DNA from: Chromatiales bacterium
Lineage (GTDB): Bacteria; Pseudomonadota; Gammaproteobacteria; Chromatiales; Chromatiaceae
Assembly (NCBI GenBank): GCA_028280505.1
Contig: JANQLO010000036.1
Coordinates: forward strand, 1 to 64,000
DNA: 64,000 nt
Direction: 5' to 3'
Shown: positions 16,650-25,702 of the stretch, piece by piece
How positions within the stretch are numbered: position 1 is the first letter of the stretch
Layout of the letters: every line of letters starts with the position of its first letter
Made by a program: the position numbers and the translations under genes
Notes under the pieces: model-generated
What the model was told of the DNA's origin: nothing
What the model saw: only the letters and a program-made list of their open reading frames with translations
The model's database searches: none

Positions 16650-16665
16650 AGCAAGAAGCGTGCAG
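16650..16665 (-). promoter_or_regulatory. Candidate sigma-54 (-24/-12) promoter of the PEP-CTERM gene
   Basis: The minus strand reads CTGCACGCTTCTTGCT, matching 14 of 16 positions of TGGCACG-N4-TTGCT with correct spacing; the deviation is TG for the -24 GG. It would start transcription about 12 bp downstream, near 16639, 20 bp before the ATG. Sigma-54 control by PrsK/PrsR is established for many PEP-CTERM genes. The GG mismatch lowers confidence. Confidence 0.45.
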
Positions 16666-17081
16666 GCGAGGATTTTCTTGTGAACTCAGTCGTTTACTTG
16701 TTACCGATACCGCCGCGCATTGCGGACTGTAAAAATATTGGACAGGAAGCGGTTGTGACCCGGCTTGCCCGCACGGCATCCACCGGTTCAGCCGAGGGGC
16801 TTCGTCCGTCTACGGCTGCCCACGGCGTTTGTAATACATATGTCGTTCATTTGCTGCACAAGAAAGCAATTCTTCATTGAGCGGTAACCCCCAGGTAGGC
16901 GAATTCTGGTTTTATTCGATCGTCAGGATAACTCGCGCTAGGCGCCTATTGACCGCATGTGCCGATCTCATCCGGAAGGACACCGGTCGTGCGCGACGAG
17001 ACTGGAAACGTCACATGCTTGGGCCGGCTCGTTATCCGTATGTGTTGAAGTTTAACCATGGGGAATTAAAAGGGCACTGCA
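16666..17081. other. Gap between divergent PEP-CTERM and VPLPA-CTERM genes
   Basis: No gene seen. An AAAGGG-like ribosome site precedes the VPLPA gene at 17082. I found no well-spaced sigma-54 or sigma-70 promoter for the rightward gene; a partial CTGCAC...AGCA match near 16853 has the wrong spacing. Confidence 0.35.
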
Positions 17082-17891
17082 ATGAATGCGCTGAAAAAAA
17101 CGCTGGTCGCTACTTTGGGGTCGGTATTCTTCGCGACATCGACGGTTTCTTACGCGATGACAACGGCAAGCTATCCGATCGAGACCGTCGGTCCGTTTGA
17201 CACTTACGACTTGTCGTCCGCATCGGTGGCATTGCTGAATGAGAGTAAGGCAGCCACGAACCCTGGCGATACCTATGCCGGCTATTATCAGGGGCATGTC
17301 AACGAGCATGTGCTTGGAAGCACGGCGATCACGTCGACTTTGTTGAATTCTTCTTATGAAATCACCGCTGTAGCAAGGTTCACCGGCGAGACGATCTCCT
17401 TCGACGGCGTGAACTCCCTCTTTTCCATCAGCTCTGCAGGTGGGCCGGATGCGGACTTCAAGCTGTTGTTCGATGCCGCCAATAATCGCGACTTGGTTGC
17501 GGATAGCGGCTATACCGACACGACACTCGGGGAAAGCCTGCTCGAGGGAACGATCGTTGGTGGTACCGGATCACTAACGCTTCTCGGCGGCGGCATAGTC
17601 GACGGGCTTGGGTTCACGACACTCGAGATTGCGGTTACGAAAACCGCCGCCAACATCTTTGATCCGGATATCTTGTCCGCAGGTGCACTTCTGCGTCTGA
17701 CGTTGGATGAAGACGGTGCATTGACATCACCGATTACGTCCGTGTTGGGTGAACTCGTCGATTCGCCAAACGATCTGTTAGTCGGTGTGGATGCGGAGTT
17801 GCGGTTAGCGGCGGTTCCGCTACCGGCCGCATTCTGGCTGTTCGGTGGGGCACTCGGTCTCCTCGGCATCTACGCGCGCCGTCGCAACTGA
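17082..17891 (+). CDS. VPLPA-CTERM sorting-signal protein
   Basis: The 269-residue protein has a signal peptide (MNALKKTLVATLGSVFFATS), a secreted beta-rich body and a C-terminal VPLPAAFWLFGGALGLLGIY segment followed by ARRRN. This is the VPLPA variant of the PEP-CTERM signal recognised by exosortase D-type enzymes, such as that encoded at 37732. The body has no recognised domain. It stands alone with its own strong terminator (17940), and is probably a matrix or surface protein made alongside the exopolysaccharide. Confidence 0.9.
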   Translation: MNALKKTLVATLGSVFFATSTVSYAMTTASYPIETVGPFDTYDLSSASVALLNESKAATNPGDTYAGYYQGHVNEHVLGSTAITSTLLNSSYEITAVARFTGETISFDGVNSLFSISSAGGPDADFKLLFDAANNRDLVADSGYTDTTLGESLLEGTIVGGTGSLTLLGGGIVDGLGFTTLEIAVTKTAANIFDPDILSAGALLRLTLDEDGALTSPITSVLGELVDSPNDLLVGVDAELRLAAVPLPAAFWLFGGALGLLGIYARRRN

Positions 17892-17939
17892 TGACACGTT
17901 CTGTCCGAAACCCGCCCCCAAGACCCCCCCTTAAGAGTA

Positions 17940-17976
17940 AAGTGTCCGGCAAACGGCTTTTGCCGGACACTTTTTT
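17940..17976 (+). terminator. Very strong intrinsic terminator
   Basis: AAGTGTCCGGCAAA (17940-17953) pairs perfectly with TTTGCCGGACACTT (17959-17972) across a 5-nt loop, with T residues to 17976. The stem is 14 bp and flanked by A/T runs, so it may work in both directions. Confidence 0.9.
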
Positions 17977-18385
17977 ACGATTGTCGTTTTACAGAGATTG
18001 GTTTGGGTGTACCCCGAGTGCCCGTTCGAAGCGAGAGAAGGCCTGGTCCCAGGCCTCCCGGTGCTTAGAGGTAAAGATGGAAGTCGGTGAGCCGGTGGCG
18101 AGCCCCGGTTCGTTGAGTGACCGACAGCTTCTGAACATACCGTTGCTCACAGGATATCGTTGACAACCCGGTCGGTGTCCCATGCTGCCGATTGGCGTTG
18201 CAGCAAATTCGAGATGGCTGAAGACGCCTTACCCGCTCCGTCTTCGACAGCCGCCCGATAAGAAACGGTGGGTCCCGGCATTGTCGTGGCAGTTGCCGCG
18301 GCGACTCATGCCGGGTTCCAGATGGTGGTCAATAAACGGCGCAACGCTCGATCAAGTCGTCGTTGAGCATCGCACGGGGCGGGTA
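17977..18385. other. Gap between the VPLPA-CTERM gene and pstS
   Basis: No intact gene. A minus-strand frame at 17989-18183 (SPTSIFTSKHREAWDQAFSR) looks protein-like and could be a gene remnant, but I do not recognise it. Confidence 0.3.
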
Positions 18386-19480
18386 TCAACGCAGCGGCTG
18401 CATCGGCGTCAGCGCTTCCGCGTCGGATTGGAAGATGATCCGCTCCATATCCGGCATGGGTACCATGCCACGCTCGACGAGGTAGCCCTCGCTGCCCCAG
18501 GTGGCGTCACTCGTGAATTCCGCGATGTATTCGTTGATACCGGGGATTTTGCCCACATGCGCTTTTTTCACGTAGAAGTACAATGGACGTGAAACCGGGT
18601 ACTTGCCTTCCGCGATGTTTTCGAAGGTTGCTTCAACACCTTCTATCGTGGCGCCTTGAATCAGGTCTTGGTTCTGTTGAAGATAGCTGTAGCCGAATAT
18701 GCCCATCAGGTTGGGGTTGCCTGACAGTTTTTGCACGAGCAGGTTGTCGTTTTCGCCCGCTTCGATAAAGGCGCCATCCTCGCGCACGCCATGGCAAATG
18801 CCCCAATACCGGTTGCGTAGCTCCATGCCCTTGGGTCGGTTGCCCGCGCCCAGGGCCGCTTTGTATTCCTTTTCCAAATTGCGGATCCATCCAAATTCGC
18901 GACATCCGCCCTCCATCGCGATTTCGGAGAATGCGTCGCGTGTACCGGAAGTCGGCGGTGGGCCGAGAACCTCGATTGCGATATCCGGAAGTTTGTCATT
19001 GACTTCCTTCCAGCTTTTATAAGGATTAGGGACGAGCTGGCCGCTCTCCGGGGCTTTCGGGTCTGGGATTTCCTTCGCCAGGGCAAGATAGATATCCCTG
19101 CGCGTCAACTCAATCGGGGGTTGCTGATTGTCCCTCGCGATCACGATACCGTCATAACCCACTTTGACTTCGATGACGTCGCGTACGCCGTTGCGTGCAC
19201 ACAGCTTTTGCTCCGACTTTTTCATACGCCTCGAGGTGTTCGTGATATCCGGTGTACGTACGCCGATACCGGCGCAAAAAAGTTTCATGCCTGCACCGGA
19301 GCCGGTTGATTCGATCTTTGGCGTTTTGAACTTGGTGTTTTTCCCGAAGGTTTCGGCAACGACCGTAGCGAATGGGTAAACAGTCGACGAGCCAACGATG
19401 GATATGTAGTCGCGTGCCTGTGCAGTCGATGAAAGCAGCACGATAAGGAGCGGCAGGGCGGCAGCGGAGCGGTATGACAC
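18386..19480 (-). CDS. pstS: Phosphate-binding periplasmic protein, PstS-like
   Basis: The GTG at 19480 follows GAGGAGAGA and gives 364 residues with a signal peptide (SAAALPLLIVLLSSTAQARD). The mature N-terminus has the PstS phosphate loop ISIVGSSTVYPFATVVAETF and STGSGAGMKLFCAGIG. Later, GPPPTSGTRDAFSEIAM supplies the second phosphate-contact motif. Length and motifs fit the PBP-like PstS superfamily. No pstC, pstA or pstB is adjacent, so it is an orphan; it may scavenge phosphate with a remote transporter or act at the surface. A PhoB box with a properly spaced -10 lies upstream. Confidence 0.85.
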   Translation of the reverse strand: MSYRSAAALPLLIVLLSSTAQARDYISIVGSSTVYPFATVVAETFGKNTKFKTPKIESTGSGAGMKLFCAGIGVRTPDITNTSRRMKKSEQKLCARNGVRDVIEVKVGYDGIVIARDNQQPPIELTRRDIYLALAKEIPDPKAPESGQLVPNPYKSWKEVNDKLPDIAIEVLGPPPTSGTRDAFSEIAMEGGCREFGWIRNLEKEYKAALGAGNRPKGMELRNRYWGICHGVREDGAFIEAGENDNLLVQKLSGNPNLMGIFGYSYLQQNQDLIQGATIEGVEATFENIAEGKYPVSRPLYFYVKKAHVGKIPGINEYIAEFTSDATWGSEGYLVERGMVPMPDMERIIFQSDAEALTPMQPLR

Positions 19481-19575
19481 GAGTCTCTCCTCGGCAAGGA
19501 TTAGCAGTTCTGAAGCGCCGTTGAATGCTGGCGAAAGTCGGTACTTCACAAATCAGAGCTGATGAAGATGCGAAC

Positions 19576-19607
19576 TTTATAAACCAAGTTTGTCAACGAG
19601 GTGACAG
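19576..19607 (-). promoter_or_regulatory. Pho box and -10 of pstS
   Basis: On the minus strand, CTGTCACCTCGTTGACAA (19607-19590) carries two TGTCA-like repeats at an 11-bp step, the second with one mismatch. Eight bases further is TATAAA (19581-19576). This is the usual PhoB promoter layout, in which the Pho box replaces the -35. It predicts induction of the orphan pstS by phosphate starvation. Confidence 0.6.
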
Positions 19608-19766
19608 GGTTGTGGTGTGTGACAGGCCACGCAGCCGGGTTCGGTCACCGAATTCGCGCTGCTTCGTCATGTCGATGTCATCCGGCCGTCAGATACTTTG
19701 GTCCCTCTTGGCGTCATCAGTCATCACGAAGTCCTTTCTTCGGTTCAGTCCAACGTTGTGTCCACC

Positions 19767-20342
19767 ATGTCAAATCCCGTCCTTCATTCCGCTGCGCTCA
19801 CCGTTGTCCTGACCGTTATGGTTGCGGCCTTCCCGGTCTGTTCGGCCGGTGAAGCGAACCTTGCCTATCGCTTGGAGCCGGGTGACATGTTGGTCGTGTC
19901 GGTGTGGAAGGAAGAGGAACTGCAGCGTGAGGTGCTGATTCGCCCCGACGGCGGCATGACTTTCCCATTGGTCGGCGAAGTGCAGGCGCAAGGCATGACG
20001 GTTACGCAACTGCAGCAACATTTGAGCGGCGCGCTGGGTAGGTATATTCCTGACCCCGAAGTGACGGTCAGCGTCAGAGCGACCGGCGGCAATGTCATCT
20101 ACGTTGTGGGTAAAGTCAATCGTCCCGGTTCGTTCGTGGCATCGCGTCCGACCGACGTCGTTCAGGCGCTGGGTCTGGCGGGCGGCCTCAACCGTTTTGC
20201 GGCTTCGGACGATATAAAGGTTTTGCGCCGCGACGGCTCGGAGCAGGTGGCAATTCCGTTCCGGTACAGTGAGATCGAAGACGGTGAGAACCTGGGTCAG
20301 AACATCATTCTGATGCCCGGCGACATCGTGGTCGTCCCCTGA
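19767..20342 (+). CDS. Polysaccharide export protein (PES/SLBB, EpsA/Wza-like)
   Basis: The start at 19767 (MSNPVLHSAALTVVL) gives 191 residues with a signal peptide ending near VCSAG. It has a polysaccharide-export domain (YRLEPGDMLVVSVWKEEELQ, VLIRPDGGMTFPLVGEVQAQ) and one SLBB-type repeat (NVIYVVGKVNRPGSFVASRP). Its short length matches the export proteins of PEP-CTERM exopolysaccharide operons rather than full Wza. It probably forms the periplasmic/outer-membrane part of the export channel. First gene of the long rightward eps operon, 14 bp before the barrel gene. Confidence 0.9.
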   Translation: MSNPVLHSAALTVVLTVMVAAFPVCSAGEANLAYRLEPGDMLVVSVWKEEELQREVLIRPDGGMTFPLVGEVQAQGMTVTQLQQHLSGALGRYIPDPEVTVSVRATGGNVIYVVGKVNRPGSFVASRPTDVVQALGLAGGLNRFAASDDIKVLRRDGSEQVAIPFRYSEIEDGENLGQNIILMPGDIVVVP

Positions 20343-20356
20343 CCGGTGAATCGGCG

Positions 20357-21511
20357 ATGTTACGCCGCATCCCGGGAACAAGGGCCTGCATGCAAGCCGT
20401 GTTGGTCGGATGTAGCGTTGTTGCGTCGTCGGTTGCCGCGGATGACTGGATCGTCGAACCGTTGGTTTCTGTGTACGCCGGTTACGATTCGAACCTTACG
20501 CTCAGCACAGCCGATCGGGAATCGGCCACAAGCGAGACGGCCGAGTTCGGATTGCGTATGGCGCGAGAGTCGGAGACCACACAGATATCGCTCGATAACC
20601 GGCTGGTATCGCGGCGTGTGCAAGGCCCCGGTAACCGCGATACGGATGATATCGCGTTCAGTTTCTCGGGCACACGTCAATGGGAGCGTTCGGTTGCCAC
20701 GCTCAATACGGATGTGGTTCTCGACAGCACGCTGACCAGTGAACTCGGGTTGAGCGGAACCGGATTTGTTCAGCAGCGCAAGGACAGAACATTGGTGCGG
20801 TTGTCGCCGAACGTCGGTTATACGCTGTCGGAGCGTGAGTCACTCAGCCTTGCCGGGCTGTACCAGGATGTCAGCTACGAGGATGAGTCGCGTATCCCAT
20901 TGTCCAACTACCGCTACGCTACATTGTCCGCCGGTTACCTGTTGCAACTGGCGCCGCGATGGACTGTCCGGGCCGATTTTCAGTTTGCGGATTTTGATTC
21001 GGCGACCGACACCCGGACTTTCACGGGACTGGTGGGGGGGACGTGGGAGGTGGATGAGTCCGGCCTGTTGTCGGCCCGACTGGGCGTGTCGACATCGCGT
21101 ACCCGACCGCGCACGGCCGACGGTGACGAAACCGGTTTGCGCTACGAGCTGAATTACGATTCTGAAATGGAACGACAGTCTTTTCAGCTCGGGGTCCGTC
21201 GCGAAGAGTCGCCGGACGGCAGCGGCGAACTGCGCGTATCGAGCGCTGTGACCGCAGGCTGGTCGCGACAGCAGGCGGAGTTGTTGCGCCTGTTCGGTTC
21301 AGTACAAGTCGGCGTCAGCGAAGGTGCCAATGTTTCCGACCGCGACTATCGATCGCTGAATCTGGGAGCCCGCCGGTCGCTGAGCGAAGACCTTTCGATC
21401 GAACTGCGCTATCGCTATACCTGGCAGCAGTTCGAACGCGGCGATGCGGCATCGAACAATTCGGTCGTTTTGGCAGTCCATAAACGCTGGGGTGATCAGA
21501 ATCGCTGGTGA
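20357..21511 (+). CDS. Outer-membrane beta-barrel, EpsL-like
   Basis: The 384-residue protein has a signal peptide (MQAVLVGCSVVASSVAA), then repeated amphipathic strands separated by charged turns (SVYAGYDSNLTLSTADRESA, LSLAGLYQDVSYEDES, LSIELRYRYTWQQFERGD). It ends with the aromatic residue W, typical of outer-membrane barrels. Similar proteins (BBP2/EpsL type) sit beside the export protein in exosortase-linked exopolysaccharide loci and are thought to provide the outer-membrane pore or secretin-like partner. No enzymatic motif is seen. Confidence 0.8.
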   Translation: MLRRIPGTRACMQAVLVGCSVVASSVAADDWIVEPLVSVYAGYDSNLTLSTADRESATSETAEFGLRMARESETTQISLDNRLVSRRVQGPGNRDTDDIAFSFSGTRQWERSVATLNTDVVLDSTLTSELGLSGTGFVQQRKDRTLVRLSPNVGYTLSERESLSLAGLYQDVSYEDESRIPLSNYRYATLSAGYLLQLAPRWTVRADFQFADFDSATDTRTFTGLVGGTWEVDESGLLSARLGVSTSRTRPRTADGDETGLRYELNYDSEMERQSFQLGVRREESPDGSGELRVSSAVTAGWSRQQAELLRLFGSVQVGVSEGANVSDRDYRSLNLGARRSLSEDLSIELRYRYTWQQFERGDAASNNSVVLAVHKRWGDQNRW

Positions 21512-21626
21512 TAGAGATGGCAGGCAGCGGTGTAATTGGCTCGTAATCGATTCGTAGTACCTTTTCCCGCTTCGACCAAGGCCGTGTCCCAAGCGCGCCC
21601 GTGATTGAACGAACAGTGAATTTCTG

Positions 21627-23366
21627 ATGCAGACCGCGGAGCTCTCCGATTATCTCGATGCTTTCCGACGTCGCCGGGTGTTATTCCTCGGCGTTGCCGG
21701 ATTACTCGTCATTGTTGCTACGTTGTCGGCCTTTTTTTTGCCGCCAAAGTACGAGTCGACCGCAATCATTCAAATCGAGCAGCAAGAAGTTCCACAAGAC
21801 CTGGTACGTTCGACGATAACGACGTTCGCCGACCAGCGCGTGCAAATGATCGGGCAGCGCACCCGAAGTGCCAGCAACCTCGAGCGCATCATCGACAAGT
21901 TTGATCTTTATTCGGAGGAGTTGCGACGAGACGGACTGGAAAAGGTGCTGGTCCGAATGCGCAAGGCGATCGGCCTGGAAATGATCAGTGCCGACGTCAT
22001 GGATCCGCGCAGCGGTCGACCCGTACAAGCGAACATCGCCTTCCGGCTTTCGTACGAATACGCCAACCCCGGGATGGCGCAGCGTGTGGCCAATGAGTTG
22101 GTCGAGCTCTACCTCAGTGAAAACCAGAAGAACCGTACCCGGCTGGCGAGCGAGACGGCCACTTTCCTGGCGGAAGAGTCGGAGAAGCTGCAGCGGAGGA
22201 TTAACAATCTCGAGAACCGGTTGGCGGATTTCAAGGAAAGTCATGTCGGTGCACTGCCGGAACAGATGAGCCTGAATCTGCAACTGATGGAACGCATCGA
22301 CAATCAGTTGCTCGAAATCGACCGGGAGATGCGTTCTCTCGACGAGCGTCAGGTTTACCTCGAAGCGCAACTGAGCCAGATAGAGCCCGGAAGTGCCGTG
22401 TTCAACGACGACGGTAAGCGAATCCTCGCGCCGGCCGACCGTTTGCGTGCACTGGAAACCGAATTCACCGTCGTTTCGTCGCGTTATACCGATCGCCATC
22501 CCGATTACCGGCGTCTGCATTCGGAGATCGAGAAGCTGCGTGCCGAACTCGGTGGTGGTGGAGGCATCGCGTACGAAGAGCTTCAACGCGCCAAGGCGGC
22601 GTTGCTGGAGGCGCGACAAAAGTACTCAGACGAGCATCCCGACATTGTCACCTTGCAACGTGCCGTGGAAACCATCGAGGCCGAATTGGCGGCGAAACCC
22701 CAAACGCCGACATTCGCGCCGCCGGCTGATACACCGCCGAGTAATCCGGCATACATCCAGCTCAAAGCGCAGCTCGATGCCCTGCTCACGGAGCGGCGCT
22801 CGCTGAAAGCGACGCGCGAAACCCTGCGAGAGAAACTGGACAGTCTGCAAGAACAGCTGATGAATACGCCTCAGGTCGAGCGCGAGTACCGCTCGATATC
22901 ACGGGAGTATCAGTCGGCTTTGCAACAGTATTCCGAGACACGCGCCCGGCACATGGAGGCGCAGCTCGCCGAGTCGTTGGAAAAAGGCCGCAAGGGTGAG
23001 CGTTTCTCAGTGATCGAACCGCCGCGTCTGCCGATCGAGCCGATCAGCCCGAATCGTACCGCGATAGTCCTGCTCGGCCTGATATTGGCAATCGGTATCG
23101 CCGGCGGCACGGTAATCCTTGCAGAGTCGTTGGACAACTCGATTCATGGCGTCAATGCACTTCGACGGCTGGTCGGGGACACGATGATCGTCAGCGTACC
23201 CATGATCCTGACCGACGCGGAAGTGCGGCGGGAACGCTTGGCGAAAGTTTCCGCCGTGACCGGCGCGATTCTCATCGTCCCGGCTGTTTTTGTCGCGGTC
23301 CATTTCGCGTACCGGCCATTGGACGTGCTGTGGTTCAAAGTGATCCGCAAGCTTGGATTTGTGTAA
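21627..23366 (+). CDS. Chain-length determinant (Wzz/GumC-like, no kinase domain)
   Basis: The 579-residue inner-membrane protein has a Wzz domain with TM1 at about residues 20-38 (VLFLGVAGLLVIVATLSAFF), a long periplasmic coiled coil (residues about 170-470) and a second TM near 475-495 (IVLLGLILAIGIAGGTVILA). The proline-rich PPRLPIEPISPNR before TM2 is typical. A third hydrophobic segment near 545-562 follows, but the cytosolic kinase is absent and is encoded separately by the next gene. It controls polymer length and links export to the ATPase. Confidence 0.92.
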   Translation: MQTAELSDYLDAFRRRRVLFLGVAGLLVIVATLSAFFLPPKYESTAIIQIEQQEVPQDLVRSTITTFADQRVQMIGQRTRSASNLERIIDKFDLYSEELRRDGLEKVLVRMRKAIGLEMISADVMDPRSGRPVQANIAFRLSYEYANPGMAQRVANELVELYLSENQKNRTRLASETATFLAEESEKLQRRINNLENRLADFKESHVGALPEQMSLNLQLMERIDNQLLEIDREMRSLDERQVYLEAQLSQIEPGSAVFNDDGKRILAPADRLRALETEFTVVSSRYTDRHPDYRRLHSEIEKLRAELGGGGGIAYEELQRAKAALLEARQKYSDEHPDIVTLQRAVETIEAELAAKPQTPTFAPPADTPPSNPAYIQLKAQLDALLTERRSLKATRETLREKLDSLQEQLMNTPQVEREYRSISREYQSALQQYSETRARHMEAQLAESLEKGRKGERFSVIEPPRLPIEPISPNRTAIVLLGLILAIGIAGGTVILAESLDNSIHGVNALRRLVGDTMIVSVPMILTDAEVRRERLAKVSAVTGAILIVPAVFVAVHFAYRPLDVLWFKVIRKLGFV

Positions 23367-23396
23367 AACCAGTATCCCTTATGTGAGGTCGCACCG

Positions 23397-24170
23397 GTGG
23401 CATTTCTTGGTGGAAAGCGAAAGTACGACGCGTTGAAAGTCGACGTTGCGGAACCCGAACGGGAATCTGCGGTTCCGGTGCTGAGCCGCAATGTCGAGTA
23501 TACGCATACGCGTGTGCTCGTTACGCCGCCGCAACGGTTGCGCGAGAAACGGGTGATTTCGGGTTTCGCCGACGATCCGGTCGCCGACACCTATCGCATC
23601 CTGCGTACCCAGATGCTGCTGCGTATGCGTCGCGAGGGATGGGGTTCGATCGGAGTGACGAGCCCGACCGCAGGCTGTGGCAGCACCCTGACGGCAGTCA
23701 ATCTCTCGATCAGCCTGGCGCAGGATATCAACCACACTGTCTTGCTGGTCGACCTGGACCTGCGTAATCCCGGCGTTCACAGCTACTTTACGGATGAGTC
23801 GGTGCGCGGCCTGTCCGATTATCTGCTGGATAACGAGATTCCCGATCTCCTGTTCAATCCGGGTATCAACCGGCTCGTCGTTCTGCCAGGCAATCAGCCG
23901 ATCGCCGAATCGTCGGAGTTCCTGTCCTCGCCACGGATGGTGGATATGGTCAACGAGGTCAAAAGCCGGTATGAATCGCGTCTGACCGTATTCGATCTAC
24001 CGCCCGTGCTCAGTTCCGACGATGTCATGGTCGTCAGTCCGCACGTCGACGTGCTGTTGATGGTCATCGAAGACGGCAAAACCTCACGCGATGAACTCGC
24101 CCGGGCAATGGAGATGCTCAAGGGTGTCAATGTCATCGGCACCGTGCTGAACAAGTCCGGCAAGGGCTGA
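23397..24170 (+). CDS. BY-kinase-like P-loop ATPase with degenerate Walker A
   Basis: The 257-residue protein (GTG start) matches exopolysaccharide tyrosine autokinases of the CpsD/XrtA-associated type: an N-terminal linker, then TSPTAGCGSTLTAVNLSI, Walker A' LLVDLDLRNPG and Walker B LTVFDLPP. The P-loop reads G-C-G-S-T, lacking the lysine of GxGK[ST], and the C-terminus (NVIGTVLNKSGKG) has no tyrosine cluster. It may have lost kinase activity while still regulating the chain-length protein. It lies between the chain-length and flippase genes in the operon. Confidence 0.88.
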   Translation: MAFLGGKRKYDALKVDVAEPERESAVPVLSRNVEYTHTRVLVTPPQRLREKRVISGFADDPVADTYRILRTQMLLRMRREGWGSIGVTSPTAGCGSTLTAVNLSISLAQDINHTVLLVDLDLRNPGVHSYFTDESVRGLSDYLLDNEIPDLLFNPGINRLVVLPGNQPIAESSEFLSSPRMVDMVNEVKSRYESRLTVFDLPPVLSSDDVMVVSPHVDVLLMVIEDGKTSRDELARAMEMLKGVNVIGTVLNKSGKG

Positions 24171-24181
24171 GCCATTGCCGC

Positions 24182-25702
24182 ATGACCGAACACGAAGACA
24201 AGCAGAACGGCAACCTTGCCGGGCGTGGAATGCGCGCGCTGCGTGGCAACATGCTGGGAACCGTGGTCTACATGCTTGCGCAGTTCGGCCTCGGTATCTG
24301 GCTCGCGCGCTTGCTCGGCCCGGAACCCTACGGCTTGATCGCGATCGCCTGGATGGTGCTCGGTTTAGGTAACCTTATCGCCGACAGCGGTCTCGGCGCC
24401 GCGCTGGTCCAAAAAGCGCACATCGTCCGCCAGGATATCCTGGACAATTTTTCCACCCAGGTGTGCCTCGGTTTGTTGTTGGCGCTTGGTGTATACCTGT
24501 CGGCGGACATCATTGCGGCCTGGTTTCGCAGCCCGATGGCCGCCGACGTTTTGCGCGCAATGTCACTGGTTCTGGCGCTGCAACCGCTGGGCCTTACGGC
24601 CGGTGCCCTGATGCGTCGCGAATTGGCGTTCGCTCGCTTGCAACAGATTCGTGTCGGCAGTTACCTGATAGGGTACGCGTTGGCGGGCGTCCCGATGGCG
24701 GCCAACGGCTTTGGCGTGTGGAGCCTGGTGACTGCGCAGCTGGCGTACACCGTCGTTTTTGCTGCGGCCTTGTTGTTTTGTCGGCGTCATCCGGTTTGGC
24801 CGCCTGCTTGGCCGCATCGCAATCGGCTGCTGGGGTTCGGCGCGAAGGTTACCGCGACCAATATCGTCAACTGGGCTTCGAGTTTCGTCGACACGGCGAT
24901 TGTCGGACGTTTCTTTTCCACGGCGCAATTGGGTCTCTATAACCGTGCCTACAATTTGGTGTCGGTGCCGGTTTTGTCGGTGGCGTCGAGTGTGCAGGGC
25001 GTGTTGTTCTCTGCGTGTTCGCGCGGTCAGGACAACGAACGGGGCCTCGAGTTGGCATTTCTGGGGTCGCTTGGCGGCATTGCGCTGTTGCTTTTCCCAC
25101 CCATGGTGGTGGTCGCTGTCGCTTCCGAAACCGTGGTACTCGGCGTTTACGGTGAACAGTGGCGTGACGCCGCGGATGTGCTGTTTCCATTGGCGCTGGC
25201 CCTTGGGGTGCACGCGGTTATGGCGGTTTGCGGACCGGTGCTAACGGCGATCGACAAGGCCGGACGCGAGCTGCGTGCGCAGATTGTCGCGCTGGCGGTG
25301 TTTGCCGTTTTGCTGGTCGCTGCCGCTACGCACGGTGATCTCGCGTGGGTCGGTTGGGCCGTTCTCGGCGGTTTCCTCGTACGGTTTTTGCTGATGGCGG
25401 GCGAAGTGGCTCTGGCTTTATCGATCGCCCCGGCTCGTTTGCTGAGCGTGTTGATACCCGGCGTTTTGGTGGCAGCGGCGGTCGCCGTCGCCGTGGCGCC
25501 ATTCGATACCTGGATGCAGGCTGTCGTGAACGATGCGGTGTTGCGACTGCTGCTGTTGTTTGTTTATTCCGTCGTGGTCTATCTCGGCTTTGTGCGATTG
25601 TTTCGACACCTCATCTTGAGCGGTGCGATTCGTGATGCCTTGCACGCCATCGCGCCCAGCCTTCCACGACCTTTGCGCGCCTGGGGAGGGTTGCCGGTAT
25701 GA
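24182..25702 (+). CDS. Oligosaccharide flippase (Wzx/MOP superfamily)
   Basis: The 506-residue protein has 12-14 hydrophobic helices and the conserved N-terminal region of polysaccharide flippases (RALRGNMLGTVVYMLAQFGL, DSGLGAALVQ). It moves undecaprenyl-linked repeat units from the cytosolic to the periplasmic face of the inner membrane. The length is normal. It overlaps the following glycosyltransferase by 4 bp (ATGA), indicating translational coupling. Confidence 0.92.
   Translation: MTEHEDKQNGNLAGRGMRALRGNMLGTVVYMLAQFGLGIWLARLLGPEPYGLIAIAWMVLGLGNLIADSGLGAALVQKAHIVRQDILDNFSTQVCLGLLLALGVYLSADIIAAWFRSPMAADVLRAMSLVLALQPLGLTAGALMRRELAFARLQQIRVGSYLIGYALAGVPMAANGFGVWSLVTAQLAYTVVFAAALLFCRRHPVWPPAWPHRNRLLGFGAKVTATNIVNWASSFVDTAIVGRFFSTAQLGLYNRAYNLVSVPVLSVASSVQGVLFSACSRGQDNERGLELAFLGSLGGIALLLFPPMVVVAVASETVVLGVYGEQWRDAADVLFPLALALGVHAVMAVCGPVLTAIDKAGRELRAQIVALAVFAVLLVAAATHGDLAWVGWAVLGGFLVRFLLMAGEVALALSIAPARLLSVLIPGVLVAAAVAVAVAPFDTWMQAVVNDAVLRLLLLFVYSVVVYLGFVRLFRHLILSGAIRDALHAIAPSLPRPLRAWGGLPV

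Noticed and set aside
16850..16870. Sigma-54 promoter for the VPLPA-CTERM gene at 17082
   Set aside because: The partial match has one base too few between the -24 and -12 elements and lies over 200 bp from the start codon.
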